From Myxococcus sp. RHSTA-1-4 (lineage in GTDB: Bacteria > Myxococcota > Myxococcia > Myxococcales > Myxococcaceae): a stretch of 64,000 nt of DNA. The DNA is taken from the NCBI RefSeq assembly GCF_020037125.1, contig NZ_JAIQDG010000015.1, positions 174,686 to 238,685 of the forward strand. The letters run 5' to 3'. Within the stretch, counting starts at the first letter, position 1; each line of letters starts with the position of its first letter. The translations under genes and the position numbers were made by a program. The notes under the pieces were generated by a model. It was not told the origin of the DNA, made no database searches, and saw only the letters and a program-made list of their open reading frames with translations. Shown piece after piece: positions 43,846 to 52,782 of this stretch.

Positions 43846-45209
43846 CAGTCGCACCGGGCCTCCGTCAGGAATGCGTCCAGGCGCGCCTGGACGAGCTCGA
43901 ATTCACGCAGCACCAGCGTCAGCTCCGCCTGGCGCAGGGCCGCTCCGCTCTGCACCAGCTCCAGGCTGCTGCCGCGGCCCACTTCAAAGGAACGGCGGGT
44001 GAGCCGGTCGGTCCGCTCCGCGAGGTCGCGGGACTCGATGGCCGTCTTCACCAGCGACTCGGCGACCTCCACCCCGCGCCGGGCCCGGGCCACCTCGATT
44101 TCCACGTCGCGGCGGGCGCTCTCCAGGGCCGCTTCCGCCTGGGCCTCCACGCCCGCGCGCTCGCGCACCAGCCCGCCCCGGCCACCGCCCTCCCAGAGGG
44201 GGACGGACAGCACGGCGGCGACGTTCCAGGTGGCGAACCGGCCGAAGCCCGGGGCCGTGGTGAGGCCGTACAGCGTGCTGGAGACGCCCAGCGTGGGCAG
44301 GTAGCCCGCGGACGCCTGGCGCCGGCTGTCGCGCGCGGACTCCACCTGGGCCCGCGCCGCCACCAGGTCCGGACGCGTGTCCAGGCCCTCCAGCGGGGCG
44401 CAGTCCTTCCGCGTCTGGTCCACCAGTCCCTGGAGGTTGAAGGAGGGGTCCACGCCGAGGGGCTGGCCGAAGCCCAGCGCGAAGCCCAGGGCCTCGCGGG
44501 CCTGCCGCAACTGCTCGTCACCGGCGACGAGCGCGCCCCGCGCCACCGCCACGTCCTGGTTCACCCGCACCACGTCCAGCTGGTTGCCGGCGCCCAGCTC
44601 GAACGAGCGCTGGGTGAGGGCGGCGCGCTCCAGCGCCCGCTGCAGATTCACGCGGTTGATTTCGGCGGCGCGCTCGGCGGCCACCGTCGCCACCAGCACC
44701 TGCGCCAGCCCCAGCGTGAGGCGGCGCCGCGCGTCCTGGAGGTTCGCCACGGCGCCCGTCTCGGCGGCCCTGGCCGACGACAGCCCGCGCCACGCGCTGA
44801 CGTCCACCACGGCCTGGGTGAGCGTCGCGGTGACGCTGCCCAGCGGCGTGGTGGCGGTGCGTCCGCTCCCGACGATGGCGGGGTTCACCCCCGACGGGAC
44901 GTCCGGGTTGAGCACGTCGTGGACGACGCTCGCCTGCGCGCGCGCGTTGGGCAGCAGCACCGACAGGGCCTGACGCGACCGGCCGCCGGCGCGCTCCACC
45001 CCGGCCTCCGCGCTCCGCAGGTCCGTGGACCGCTCGCGGAGCAGGGTGAGCGCCTCGTCCCACGTCTTCACCAGCCGGGGGGCGGGCGGGACGGGCGTGA
45101 GCATCGCGTCCTCCACCTTCGGCTGGGTGGAGGCGGGGAGGGGAGTGGCCGGGTCGGATTGGACCGCGCCGACGGCAAGTGCCAGGAGGAGGACGGAAGG
45201 AGTTGCCAT
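43842..45209 (-). CDS. TolC-like outer-membrane efflux channel protein
   Basis: 455 residues. A short signal peptide (about 1-17) precedes two homologous outer-membrane efflux domains rich in helical segments such as QVESARDSRRQASAGYLPTL, the typical TolC repeat end. It should form the trimeric exit duct. It is the first gene of the operon and is divergent from the marR-like gene; the region between carries inverted repeats that a MarR protein could bind. Confidence 0.9.
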   Translation of the reverse strand: MATPSVLLLALAVGAVQSDPATPLPASTQPKVEDAMLTPVPPAPRLVKTWDEALTLLRERSTDLRSAEAGVERAGGRSRQALSVLLPNARAQASVVHDVLNPDVPSGVNPAIVGSGRTATTPLGSVTATLTQAVVDVSAWRGLSSARAAETGAVANLQDARRRLTLGLAQVLVATVAAERAAEINRVNLQRALERAALTQRSFELGAGNQLDVVRVNQDVAVARGALVAGDEQLRQAREALGFALGFGQPLGVDPSFNLQGLVDQTRKDCAPLEGLDTRPDLVAARAQVESARDSRRQASAGYLPTLGVSSTLYGLTTAPGFGRFATWNVAAVLSVPLWEGGGRGGLVRERAGVEAQAEAALESARRDVEIEVARARRGVEVAESLVKTAIESRDLAERTDRLTRRSFEVGRGSSLELVQSGAALRQAELTLVLREFELVQARLDAFLTEARCDW

Positions 45210-45295
45210 ACGTCAGACGCGAGTGAAGGAAAGAGGTGACGACCCGAGCTGCCCGGTTTCCCCCCGCAATGACGCCCTGCGCGGCACCGATGTAA

Positions 45296-45320
45296 TTGAC
45301 AACGGTTGTAGTTCGCAACC
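45296..45320. promoter_or_regulatory. MarR-type operator overlapping a -35 box
   Basis: TTGACA (45296-45301) begins a block with two overlapping inverted repeats: ACAAC-g-GTTGT (45299-45309, odd centre) and GGTTG-tagttcg-CAACC (45304-45320). MarR regulators bind short TTG-N-CAA palindromes of this type. It lies between the efflux operon and the marR-like gene, 17 bases before the latter's ATG, so autoregulation and control of the pump are both likely. Confidence 0.6.
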
Positions 45321-45336
45321 ATTCTTCTGGACGGAA

Positions 45337-45786
45337 ATGACGCTCGCCGAGCAAGTCGCATCCCTGCGTCGCACCCTGCGCCGCCGCCTGACGGAGAGGC
45401 TCGGGGAGCAGACGGGCAGGCCCTTCATGCAACTGCTGGTGCTGAAGGTCATCGCCGATGGGGCCGTCAGCCAGGTGGCCATCGCGGACCGGCTGTCGGT
45501 GGACGCGCCCGCGGTGAGCCGGCTGGTGGACCGCCTGGAGGACGACGGGCTGGTGATGCGCTGCGCGGGGGAGAACCGCCGGTGCGTGAAGCTGGAGCTG
45601 TCCGAGAAGGGCAGGGCCGAGCTGCAGCTGATGCGCGGCGCGCTCCAGTGGATGGACGGGGAGCTGCACCACTATCTGGAGGAGGCCGAGGTGTCGGAGC
45701 TGAAGCGCCTCTTGCGGAAGCTCCAGGACGGGCTGACGAAGGCGCAGGGCCCCACGCCACACACGGGCTGCGCGGCGGAGGACTGA
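45337..45786 (+). CDS. MarR-family transcriptional regulator
   Basis: 149 residues. The winged helix-turn-helix is clear: VSQVAIADRLSVDAPAVSRL (recognition helix) and LVMRCAGENRRCVKLELSEKG (wing with the Asp/Glu-Arg motif), flanked by N- and C-terminal dimerisation helices. MarR proteins usually repress a neighbouring pump and their own gene until a phenolic or hydrophobic ligand binds. The ATG at 45337 is preferred because upstream codons overlap the promoter region and the divergent gene. Two or more Cys (CAGENRRC) could give redox sensitivity. Confidence 0.92.
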   Translation: MTLAEQVASLRRTLRRRLTERLGEQTGRPFMQLLVLKVIADGAVSQVAIADRLSVDAPAVSRLVDRLEDDGLVMRCAGENRRCVKLELSEKGRAELQLMRGALQWMDGELHHYLEEAEVSELKRLLRKLQDGLTKAQGPTPHTGCAAED

Positions 45787-45800
45787 GGGCCCGGAAACGG

Positions 45801-45848
45801 CGAAGGGCCCGGCCCCGCGGGAGTCCTCCCGGGAGACCGAGCCCTTCG
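45801..45848. terminator. Bidirectional terminator between convergent genes
   Basis: Outer arms CGAAGGGC (45801-45808) and GCCCTTCG (45841-45848) enclose a second perfect hairpin CGGGAG-tc-CTCCCG (45818-45831). It lies between the marR-like gene and the convergent coiled-coil gene. Confidence 0.55.
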
Positions 45849-45871
45849 GCTCGACGGCGTCCGTCAGTACG

Positions 45872-46900
45872 TCAGACGGGCGCGGGCTTCTGCTCGTCGC
45901 TGGCCACGGCGGTGGCGTTGTCGGCCGGGGTGGGCTCGGCGGGAGCCTGCTGAGCGGCGGCCTGGGCCTCGGTCTCCGCGCGGACGCGAGCGGTCTCCTC
46001 GGTGCGCTGGTCGCTGGCGGCCATCTCCTCCGGCGTCAGCTCCGTGCGGTCGGCCAGCATGCCCGTCTTCTTCTCCAGGTCCTTGATGGCCCGGCGCAGC
46101 AGGTCGCGCTCCAGCAGCGTCCGGTTCAGGCGCTTCTCCAGCGCCTTGTACTTGTCGCGCATCAGGTCCAGGTCGCTCTTCGCGGCGGCGTACACGCGCT
46201 GCTGCGTCTCCGTGCGGCCCTTCACCCGGCGCAGCTCCTTCTCCAGCTCCACCGCGCGCGAGCGCTCCTTGTTCGCCTGCGCCTCCAGGCGCTCCATCTT
46301 CTCGCGGTCCGCGTCGTTCAGCTCGCGGTAGCGGCGCTGGCCCCGGTCCTCCTTCGCGGCCTCGGCCACGGGCGCCACCGGCACCGCCGCGGCCACCACG
46401 GGCTCACCCTCCTTGGCGGGGGCGGAGATCTGCGGCGCGGCCGCCACGGGGGCGGCGGCGGCCGGAGCGGCGGCGGGCTGCGGGCGACGGCCGCGCGACT
46501 CCATCTCCGCCCTCAGGCGCTGGTTCTCCGTCAGGACGTTGGCCAGCTCCTCGCGGGTCTGCTCGAGCTGGATGGACGCGGTGCGCTCCACCTCGGCGCG
46601 GGCCTTGGCCAGGTCCTGCGAGCCCTTCTCCGACTCCTTCTGCTCGAAGAGCTTGCGCTTGGCCTGCTTGAGCTGCTCCTTCACGTCCTGAAGCTGCGTA
46701 CGCTGCTCATCCAGCTCCTTCTGCTTCCGCTGGACCTCCGCCTCCGCCTTCGCGCGGCGCTGGGTCTCCGACTCCAGCTCGTTGCGCGACGAGGGCGCGG
46801 AGGAGGAGGACGGAAGCGCGGCCCGATTCGAGCCGCCAAAGAGCAGGATGCCGAGTGTCACGGCAAACCCGATCGATACGAGGATGAGTGCAACCAGCAC
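45872..46900 (-). CDS. Membrane-anchored coiled-coil protein
   Basis: 342 residues. An N-terminal transmembrane helix (VALILVSIGFAVTLGILLFG) is followed by a long Glu/Lys/Gln-rich coiled coil (about 38-130), an Ala/Pro-rich linker (about 132-180), a second coiled coil (about 185-290) and a disordered Ala/Glu/Pro tail. No enzymatic motif. It is probably an envelope scaffold. GTG at 46900 is supported by GGAGGT 7 bases before it. It converges with the marR-like gene and is separated from the acyltransferase gene by 237 bases that hold nothing I recognise. Confidence 0.8.
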   Translation of the reverse strand: MLVALILVSIGFAVTLGILLFGGSNRAALPSSSSAPSSRNELESETQRRAKAEAEVQRKQKELDEQRTQLQDVKEQLKQAKRKLFEQKESEKGSQDLAKARAEVERTASIQLEQTREELANVLTENQRLRAEMESRGRRPQPAAAPAAAAPVAAAPQISAPAKEGEPVVAAAVPVAPVAEAAKEDRGQRRYRELNDADREKMERLEAQANKERSRAVELEKELRRVKGRTETQQRVYAAAKSDLDLMRDKYKALEKRLNRTLLERDLLRRAIKDLEKKTGMLADRTELTPEEMAASDQRTEETARVRAETEAQAAAQQAPAEPTPADNATAVASDEQKPAPV

Positions 46901-47137
46901 GGAACGACCTCCACGGGGAGATGCAAAAAGCGGGGCAGCCTATCGCCGGGCACCGGCCCGTCAAGGGTCGACTGCCGGACGGCTCCCGCCTGAAGCCTCT
47001 ATGCCCTGCCTGGGGGTCCCATGCACCCCGGAAATCGTCTCCCTCCGTGGAGGGCTTCCACCCGTGCGGGGCCTTCCACGGCCCCCGGGGAGCCGCGATG
47101 CTGGCACACCCGCGCACCCCCGAGGAGCAGGCGCTCG

Positions 47138-47968
47138 ATGGCGCACCTGGAGCTGATTCCCAAGCAGCACATCTCGAGCTTCCGCAAGCTGGCCATCGGG
47201 AGCTGGGAGACGGCGTATGACCCCACCGTCTACGGCACGCTCACGGTGCGCATGGACCGGGCGCTTTCCTACATGGAGGCCTTCCAGGCGCGCACGGGTG
47301 TGCGGCTCACGGTGACGCACCTGGTGCTCAAGGCCCTGGCGGAGGCGCTGCGCCGCTGTCCGGACGCCAACGCCGTGCTCCGCTTCAGCCGCATCTACCT
47401 GCGCCAGCGCATCACCGTGTCCGCGCTGGTGACGCGGCAGGAGGGCGGGGACGTACGGCTGGTGCCGGTGCGGGTGGCGGACGCGGACCGCAAGAGCCTG
47501 CGCGAGGTGGCCGCGGAAGTGGACGCGGCGGTGCGGGAGGACGCGGGCCTGAAGCGCGGGTGGCGCCTGGTGGAGCGCGTGCCGTCGCCGCTGCTGCACC
47601 TCTTCACGCGGGTGGTGTCGTTCCTGGCGGTGACGCTCAACCTGGACCTGGGACGCTTCGGCCTTCCGAGGGATGCCTTCGGCGCGGCGGTGGTCACGGA
47701 CGTGGGGGCACTGGGGCTGGACACCGCGTACCTGCCGCTGGTGCCCTTCACGCGGGTGCCCGTGTTCCTCGCGCCCGGCGCGGTGCGGAAGGCGGCCGTG
47801 GTGGAGGAGGAGCGCGTGGTGGTGGGGCAGGTGATGAGCGTCAACGCGTCCATCGACCACCGCTTCATCGACGGGTACCACGCCGGTGTGCTGGCCCGCA
47901 CGGTGCGGGAGATGCTGGAGGACCCGTTCACCGCCTTCGGGCCGCCGGAGGCCGGGGCGGCGGAGTGA
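47138..47968 (+). CDS. Stand-alone 2-oxoacid dehydrogenase E2-type acyltransferase catalytic domain
   Basis: 276 residues equal to the catalytic core of a dihydrolipoamide acyltransferase, with no lipoyl or subunit-binding domain in front. The active-site signature SIDHRFIDG is intact (His241, Asp245), as in chloramphenicol acetyltransferase and E2. FRKLAIGSWETAYDPTVYG and LTVTHLVLKALAEAL match the core start. No E1, E3 or lipoyl gene is adjacent, so it may transfer acyl groups from CoA rather than from lipoamide. The ATG at 47138 follows GAGGAG by 11 bases. It converges with the AraC-type gene, 3 bases away. Confidence 0.85.
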   Translation: MAHLELIPKQHISSFRKLAIGSWETAYDPTVYGTLTVRMDRALSYMEAFQARTGVRLTVTHLVLKALAEALRRCPDANAVLRFSRIYLRQRITVSALVTRQEGGDVRLVPVRVADADRKSLREVAAEVDAAVREDAGLKRGWRLVERVPSPLLHLFTRVVSFLAVTLNLDLGRFGLPRDAFGAAVVTDVGALGLDTAYLPLVPFTRVPVFLAPGAVRKAAVVEEERVVVGQVMSVNASIDHRFIDGYHAGVLARTVREMLEDPFTAFGPPEAGAAE

Positions 47969-47971
47969 GTC

Positions 47972-48790
47972 CTATGCGCCGCGCAGGCGCCGCAGGTAGT
48001 CGGCCGGAGACAGGCCGACGAGCGCCTTGAAGTCCTTGATGAAGTGCGCCTGGTCGAAGTAGCCGAGTGACGCCGCGAGGTCCGCCAGCCGGGGCGGCTC
48101 GCCGCCGTCGAGCTTCGCGAGGCGCTCGGCCGCCTCGTGGAGACGGAAGCGCTGGATGACCCACTTGGGGCCCACGCCGACGTACTGGCTGAACAGCCGC
48201 TGCAGGGCCCGCTTGCTCAGTCCGAACTCGTCGACGAGCGCATCGACCTTGATGAGCTCCGGGTCCGCGATGATGCGCTCCACGATGCTCCGGACCCGGG
48301 CCACGGTGTCGTCCCGGGAGGGCAGGCGCGTGCGCAGGAAGCGCTCCACCTCCGCGGCGCAGGCGCGGTCGTCCTCGTGGCCCAGCACCGCCGTCTCCAG
48401 CGCCCGGGTATCCAGGCCCAGCGCCGACTCCAGCGACACGCGCTTGTCCGCGAGGCGCGACACGGGGAAGTTCACGAACGGGTAGAAGGCCCCGGGGTGG
48501 AACTTCACGCCGAACGTCCGGCCCCGGCCCTCAATCTTCCGGGTGAACTTCTTCTTCACCACGCCGTGGATTTCCGTGCGGCCCTGCTCAATCGCGAGGT
48601 GGACCGTGGGGTGCGAGAGCACCTCCGCCACGTAGGGCTCCTGGCCGCGGAGGTCCCACGTGACAATCCAGTAGTGCGACACGAAGAACGCGAGGTCCTC
48701 GGACGGCAGGAGGCGGGTGAGGTCGAATTTCCGCTCACCCGCCTTGAGATTGAGGATGCCCCTGGGCTGTCCGTTCTCTGAGTGAATCAT
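47972..48790 (-). CDS. AraC-family transcriptional regulator
   Basis: 272 residues. The N-terminal half matches the DUF6597-type sensing domain of many AraC regulators (DLAFFVSHYWIVTWDLRG, KFHPGAFYPF). The C-terminal helix-turn-helix pair reads VDALVDEFGLSKRALQRLFS and LADLAASLGYFDQAHFIKDFK, with the GLSPADYLRRLR end. Target and ligand are unknown. The next gene on this strand (M48 peptidase) ends 27 bases before its distal end is reached, so the two could share a transcript. Confidence 0.9.
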   Translation of the reverse strand: MIHSENGQPRGILNLKAGERKFDLTRLLPSEDLAFFVSHYWIVTWDLRGQEPYVAEVLSHPTVHLAIEQGRTEIHGVVKKKFTRKIEGRGRTFGVKFHPGAFYPFVNFPVSRLADKRVSLESALGLDTRALETAVLGHEDDRACAAEVERFLRTRLPSRDDTVARVRSIVERIIADPELIKVDALVDEFGLSKRALQRLFSQYVGVGPKWVIQRFRLHEAAERLAKLDGGEPPRLADLAASLGYFDQAHFIKDFKALVGLSPADYLRRLRGA

Positions 48791-48817
48791 CGCGCGCGGG
48801 GCGCGGACCCTACCGCG

Positions 48818-49792
48818 TCAGTACGCGTACTCCCAGCCGCGAGCGCGGGTGCCGCCCGTGCTCCGGGCGCCCATGTCACGCAGCCTGCGCACGCGCTCCG
48901 GAATGGGCGGGTGCGTGGAGAACAGCGCCATCACCCCGCCGCGGTGCAGCGGGTTGACGATGAACAGGTGCGAGGTGGCGGGGGCCCTGTCATACGGCAT
49001 CAGCTCCGCGCCGCGCTCCAGCTTCAGCAGCGCGTCCGCCAGCGCGTCCGGGTCTCCGCACAGCTCCGCGCCCGTGGCGTCCGCGCCGTACTCGCGCGAG
49101 CGGCTCACCGCGAGCTGCAGGAGCGTGGCGGCGATGGGCGCCACCAGCAGCAGCCCCAGGTTGGCGAGCGCGTCCCCGAGGCCGCCCTCTTCATCATCAC
49201 CGCGGCTGAGCATGGAGCCACCGAACCAGAACAGCATCTGCGCCGCGTAGCTGATGATGCCCGCCAGCGTGGCCGCCACCGTGCCGATGAGCGTGTCCCG
49301 GTTGCGCACGTGGCCGAGCTCGTGCGCCAGCACCCCCTCCAGCTCGCGCCGGTCGAGGATGTCCATCAGTCCCGCCGTCACCGCCACCGCCGCGTGGCTG
49401 GGATTGCGGCCCGTGGCGAACGCATTGGGCGTGCGCGTGGGCAGGATGTAGACCTTCGGCCTGGGCATGCCCGCCCGCGCCGCCAGCCGCTCAATCATCT
49501 GGTGCAGCCAGGGGGCCTGCTCGTACGGCAGCGGCTGCGCGCCGTGGATGGCCAGGGCAATCCTGTCGCTGAACCAGTAGGAGCCGAAGTTCATCACCAC
49601 CGCGAAGAGGGCCGCGAACATCAGGCCCTGCGGACCGCCGAGCCGCTGGCCGATGGCCAGCACGAGCGCCGTCAGCCCCGCGAGCAGCACCGTCGTCTTG
49701 AGCGCGTTGCCCAGACGGTGCCACCCACCGCCGCCGCTCAGCCGTGGCTGGCCGCCGTTCCGGGAAGGGGTGTGGGTGCCGCTGTAAGCCAT
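48818..49792 (-). CDS. htpX: HtpX-like M48 membrane metallopeptidase
   Basis: 324 residues. Zinc ligands are His157 and His161 in HELGH (catalytic Glu158) and Glu234 in SREYGAD, with membrane segments at about 31-50, 55-75, 165-192 and 210-230, the HtpX layout. HtpX degrades misfolded membrane proteins and is usually induced by envelope stress. The Gly/Ser-rich N-terminal 25 residues are extra. The ATG at 49792 is preceded by GGAACGAG. Weak evidence suggests co-transcription with the AraC gene downstream. Confidence 0.9.
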   Translation of the reverse strand: MAYSGTHTPSRNGGQPRLSGGGGWHRLGNALKTTVLLAGLTALVLAIGQRLGGPQGLMFAALFAVVMNFGSYWFSDRIALAIHGAQPLPYEQAPWLHQMIERLAARAGMPRPKVYILPTRTPNAFATGRNPSHAAVAVTAGLMDILDRRELEGVLAHELGHVRNRDTLIGTVAATLAGIISYAAQMLFWFGGSMLSRGDDEEGGLGDALANLGLLLVAPIAATLLQLAVSRSREYGADATGAELCGDPDALADALLKLERGAELMPYDRAPATSHLFIVNPLHRGGVMALFSTHPPIPERVRRLRDMGARSTGGTRARGWEYAY

Positions 49793-49939
49793 GGTCGTCT
49801 CGTTCCTTTCCCCCGTTCAGGGGCTCCCAAAACGTAAACAGGGGGGAAGGAGCGTCAACGAAAGCGGGCATACCGCGACCGGGCCCCGTGGAGGCGGGGC
49901 TCGCTGGCAGAGAGGGCGAGGGAGCGAGCGGCGGCGTGC

Positions 49940-51370
49940 TCAGCGCCGCGCGGCGTGCAGGGTGGGGCGCAGGCGGATGGGCGGCGACTCCGGTGCGGGG
50001 CGGATCCACGGCTTCGCGGCGAGCCCGTCCATCTCGCGCGCGAGGTCCACCGTCGGGTCCAGCAGCAGCTCCGCCGGGCGCCCGTTCAGCGACACGCGCG
50101 CCTCGGCGCGGACCTCCACCGGGCCAAGGCCCTTCGCCTCGAAGTCACGCGCGATGCGCCGCGCGAGCTGGAGGATGAGGTCCGGCTGCACGGACATCTC
50201 CCGCTCCTGGAGCCGGGTGAGGTACTGGCTGGGAGACACGTGCCACTCCCGGCCGGTGGCCGGGTCGCGGACCATGAACGTCACGCTGCCGTTCTTCTCG
50301 CGCGCCATCACCCGCCACGAGAAGCGCATTCCCTGCTCGTGCCAGAGGACGTTGCCCCCATAGAGGTGCGTCCGGAGCGGGAAGCCGACCTGGAGCACGG
50401 CGTAGGCCGCCGCCATGCCCAGGGCGAGCCAGGCCTTCCGGCCGGGGGCGCTCACGCTCGCGGCGACGGGCGCCAGGGCCGGCTCCGGAAGGACGGGGCG
50501 CTTCGAGAGGAGTGCCCGCACGCGGCCCGCGACCCGCCGGGGCCACGAGGACTCGAAGAAGGCCAGCGCCGCGGTGACCATGATGACGGGGAACATCCCG
50601 ATGGGGAACAGCGCGGAGGTGGCCGCGTGGAACCCCAGCACCACCACGTACGCGAACGGGCGGAGCCGCCGCGAGAGGAGGAAGGCGACGATGGTGGTGT
50701 CGAAGAGGAAGCCCGCCCAGGCCGCGCCGTACGCCACCCAGCGCTGCTCCATCAGCGGGCCCACCACGGGAAGGCTCGTGCGGGCCGCCAGCCAGATGTT
50801 GAGCGGCTGCGCGTGGATGAGCCAGTCCGTGGTGAGCTTGGCCATCCCCGCGAAGAAGTAGACCACGCCGACCTGGAAGCGCAGCAGGTACGTGCACCAC
50901 GCCGGCAGCCAGTCCGAGCGCAGCTCCGGCTTGCGCCACGCGTCCACGGAGAAGGCCCGGTGCGTGGGGATGAAGTTGAGCAGCAGGAGCAGCAGGCTCA
51001 CCAGGTAGTAGTGGTTGAGGTAGTTGCTCACGTCCACGAGCTGGACGTAGGTGAAGGCGACGAAGAGGAGCGCCACCGCCACGCGGTAGAACAGGCCGGC
51101 CGCCACGCACAGCCCCAGCACCGCGAGCAGCGCGAAGACGGCGTGAATCCACGGCGCCGGCAGCGCGGGCACCCAGCCGAAACCCCAGTAGGTGAAGTGG
51201 AACCGGGGCTGGGTGAACAGCGTGTCCACCCACCCGTAGGCGAGGAAGCGGATCGCCGACACGGTGACCAGCAACCCGAGCGCCACCCGGAACGCCACCA
51301 GCGCGGCGATGTCCCGGGGCGCGAGCAGGACCTTCCAGAGGCGCGCGGCCACCGACGGCTGCTCAGTCAT
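49940..51370 (-). CDS. HTTM-domain (vitamin K-dependent carboxylase-like) membrane protein
   Basis: 476 residues. The N-terminal 290 have six or more hydrophobic helices with the HTTM pattern: ALGLLVTVSAIRFLAYGW, YYLVSLLLLLLNFIPTHRAFS, LLRFQVGVVYFFAGMAKL. That last segment, with Lys, is typical of the bacterial relatives of gamma-glutamyl carboxylase, whose chemistry is mostly unknown. A soluble C-terminal domain follows. The start codon overlaps the stop of the imelysin gene by 8 bases, so the two are coupled. Location next to Fur-like boxes suggests an iron-related role. Confidence 0.85.
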   Translation of the reverse strand: MTEQPSVAARLWKVLLAPRDIAALVAFRVALGLLVTVSAIRFLAYGWVDTLFTQPRFHFTYWGFGWVPALPAPWIHAVFALLAVLGLCVAAGLFYRVAVALLFVAFTYVQLVDVSNYLNHYYLVSLLLLLLNFIPTHRAFSVDAWRKPELRSDWLPAWCTYLLRFQVGVVYFFAGMAKLTTDWLIHAQPLNIWLAARTSLPVVGPLMEQRWVAYGAAWAGFLFDTTIVAFLLSRRLRPFAYVVVLGFHAATSALFPIGMFPVIMVTAALAFFESSWPRRVAGRVRALLSKRPVLPEPALAPVAASVSAPGRKAWLALGMAAAYAVLQVGFPLRTHLYGGNVLWHEQGMRFSWRVMAREKNGSVTFMVRDPATGREWHVSPSQYLTRLQEREMSVQPDLILQLARRIARDFEAKGLGPVEVRAEARVSLNGRPAELLLDPTVDLAREMDGLAAKPWIRPAPESPPIRLRPTLHAARR

Positions 51371-52592
51371 TGTCTCCCTCGACGGACTGGGGCAGCTCCA
51401 GGTCCAGCACGGTGACGAGCTCCGTCTTGAGCACGTCCGTCACGCCCTTGACCGCCTCGTAGAGCGCGCGCACCGACTCCTTGTTCTGGGCGAGCGGCGC
51501 CTCCAGGTCCGCGCCGGGCACGGCCTCGATGCCGGCCTCGGCCGCCACCATCTTCTCGCGGAGCTTCGCGGCGATGGTCTTGGCGCCGGAGGCCTCCAGC
51601 AGGTCGTCGAACCCCACGCCGTCGAAGCCCGCGCCGCACCCCTGGGCGATGCGCCGGAAGCCCACCAGGTTGGCGCGCACGTTCGCCTTCGCGCGCCTGG
51701 CGAAGGGCGACTCCAGGTACTCCGGGCACGTCGCGGTGGAGCAGTCCCGGAGCCCCAGCGGCCGCGCCAGCTTCATGTCCTTGACCTCGCGCTCCAGATA
51801 GAAGAGCGCGTCGCTGACGGAGTTCAGCGCCACCTGGCTCGTCGGGTAGACGGCGTTGCCGGAGCCGGCCGTCTCCAGGGTACGGGAGAAACCGCCCTTG
51901 TCCGGGTCCCACGCGTCCATCAGTTGGGCCGCGCGGCTGCGCACGTCCGTGGCCACCACCGCGGCATAGGCCCGCTTGCGCGCCTCCCGCTCCTCCTGCG
52001 ACAGGGCCGCCCACGTGCCCTGCGACACGATGGGAGAGGTCGACTGGCAGGCGGTGTCCGAGCCCTCGTGGAACAGGAGGTACTCCAGCGCGTACAGGCC
52101 GCGGCGGCTCACCAGCGTGGTGGGGAAGCTGGACGACTCGTAGCCCTTGCTGACGATCTGCTCCTCGATGGCGCAGCGGCTGACCAGCGGCCAGGAGTAG
52201 ATGTTGTCGCGAATCTCCGCGCCGCCGGGGAGGCTCCGGGGCGCCGCCGGTCCAAGCTGCATGACCTCCGCGACCTGCCACCGGTCCATGGCGTCGTGGA
52301 AGGCCGCGCGCGCGGCGTCGCGCGTGGTGGCGTCCGGCTGGGCCGCCCAGGCCGCCACCGCCGTCTCCAGCGCCGTGGCCGAGGTGAGGAACTCACGGGC
52401 CGTCTGCTGCACGCAGGCGCTGGTGGCCACCAGCAGCGCCTGGCGCGACGCCGACGTGTCCGGGCCACCGGTCCCCGCATCCGGCTTGCTTCCCTCTCCC
52501 TTGCACGCCGTGAGGCACAGGAGGGCGGGGACGACGAGCGCGAGCGCGCTCCCCCGGCGCATGGTGGCGGGACGTGGTGACTCGGTGTTCAT
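51363..52592 (-). CDS. Imelysin-family (M75) lipoprotein
   Basis: 409 residues. The signal ends in LLCLTAC, so it is lipidated. The mature protein is helical with the imelysin fold. Conserved-looking pieces are MDRWQVAEVMQLGP, IRDNIYSWPLVSRC, GLYALEYLLFHEG and a late NKESVRALYEAV. This GxHxxE-type region (here YLLFHEG) is the proposed metal site. Imelysins are iron-regulated envelope proteins, some binding iron or haem. The ATG at 52592 lies 27 bases downstream of a Fur-box-like site on the complementary strand. It is coupled to the HTTM gene. Confidence 0.85.
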   Translation of the reverse strand: MNTESPRPATMRRGSALALVVPALLCLTACKGEGSKPDAGTGGPDTSASRQALLVATSACVQQTAREFLTSATALETAVAAWAAQPDATTRDAARAAFHDAMDRWQVAEVMQLGPAAPRSLPGGAEIRDNIYSWPLVSRCAIEEQIVSKGYESSSFPTTLVSRRGLYALEYLLFHEGSDTACQSTSPIVSQGTWAALSQEEREARKRAYAAVVATDVRSRAAQLMDAWDPDKGGFSRTLETAGSGNAVYPTSQVALNSVSDALFYLEREVKDMKLARPLGLRDCSTATCPEYLESPFARRAKANVRANLVGFRRIAQGCGAGFDGVGFDDLLEASGAKTIAAKLREKMVAAEAGIEAVPGADLEAPLAQNKESVRALYEAVKGVTDVLKTELVTVLDLELPQSVEGDND

Positions 52593-52618
52593 GGGGCCCT
52601 CGCTATCACGGCGCCGTT

Positions 52619-52637
52619 GGTAATGACAATCAACCTC
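52619..52637 (-). promoter_or_regulatory. Fur-box-like site upstream of the imelysin gene
   Basis: GGTAATGACAATCAACCTC matches 14 of 19 positions of the Fur consensus GATAATGATAATCATTATC, in an AT-rich patch rare in this GC-rich sequence. It lies 27 bases before the imelysin ATG, consistent with repression by Fur-iron. Confidence 0.6.
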
Positions 52638-52726
52638 AAAATCCCACACCTCCGGGACCCGTTTCATTCCCGCAGCAGCTTGACACCTACACGCGAACCG
52701 TTCTACGAGGCTCACCGCGCGATTCT

Positions 52727-52745
52727 GAGAACGATTATCGTTTGC
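52727..52745 (+). promoter_or_regulatory. Fur-box-like site upstream of the delta-60-repeat lipoprotein gene
   Basis: GAGAACGATTATCGTTTGC matches 13 of 19 positions of the Fur consensus and contains the 13-base palindrome AACGATTATCGTT (one centre base). It lies 38 bases before the ATG at 52783. With the site at 52619 it brackets a divergent promoter region. Confidence 0.65.
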
Positions 52746-52782
52746 AGGTTTGCCCGAGATACCCCCGGAGGGGAGAGACAAC

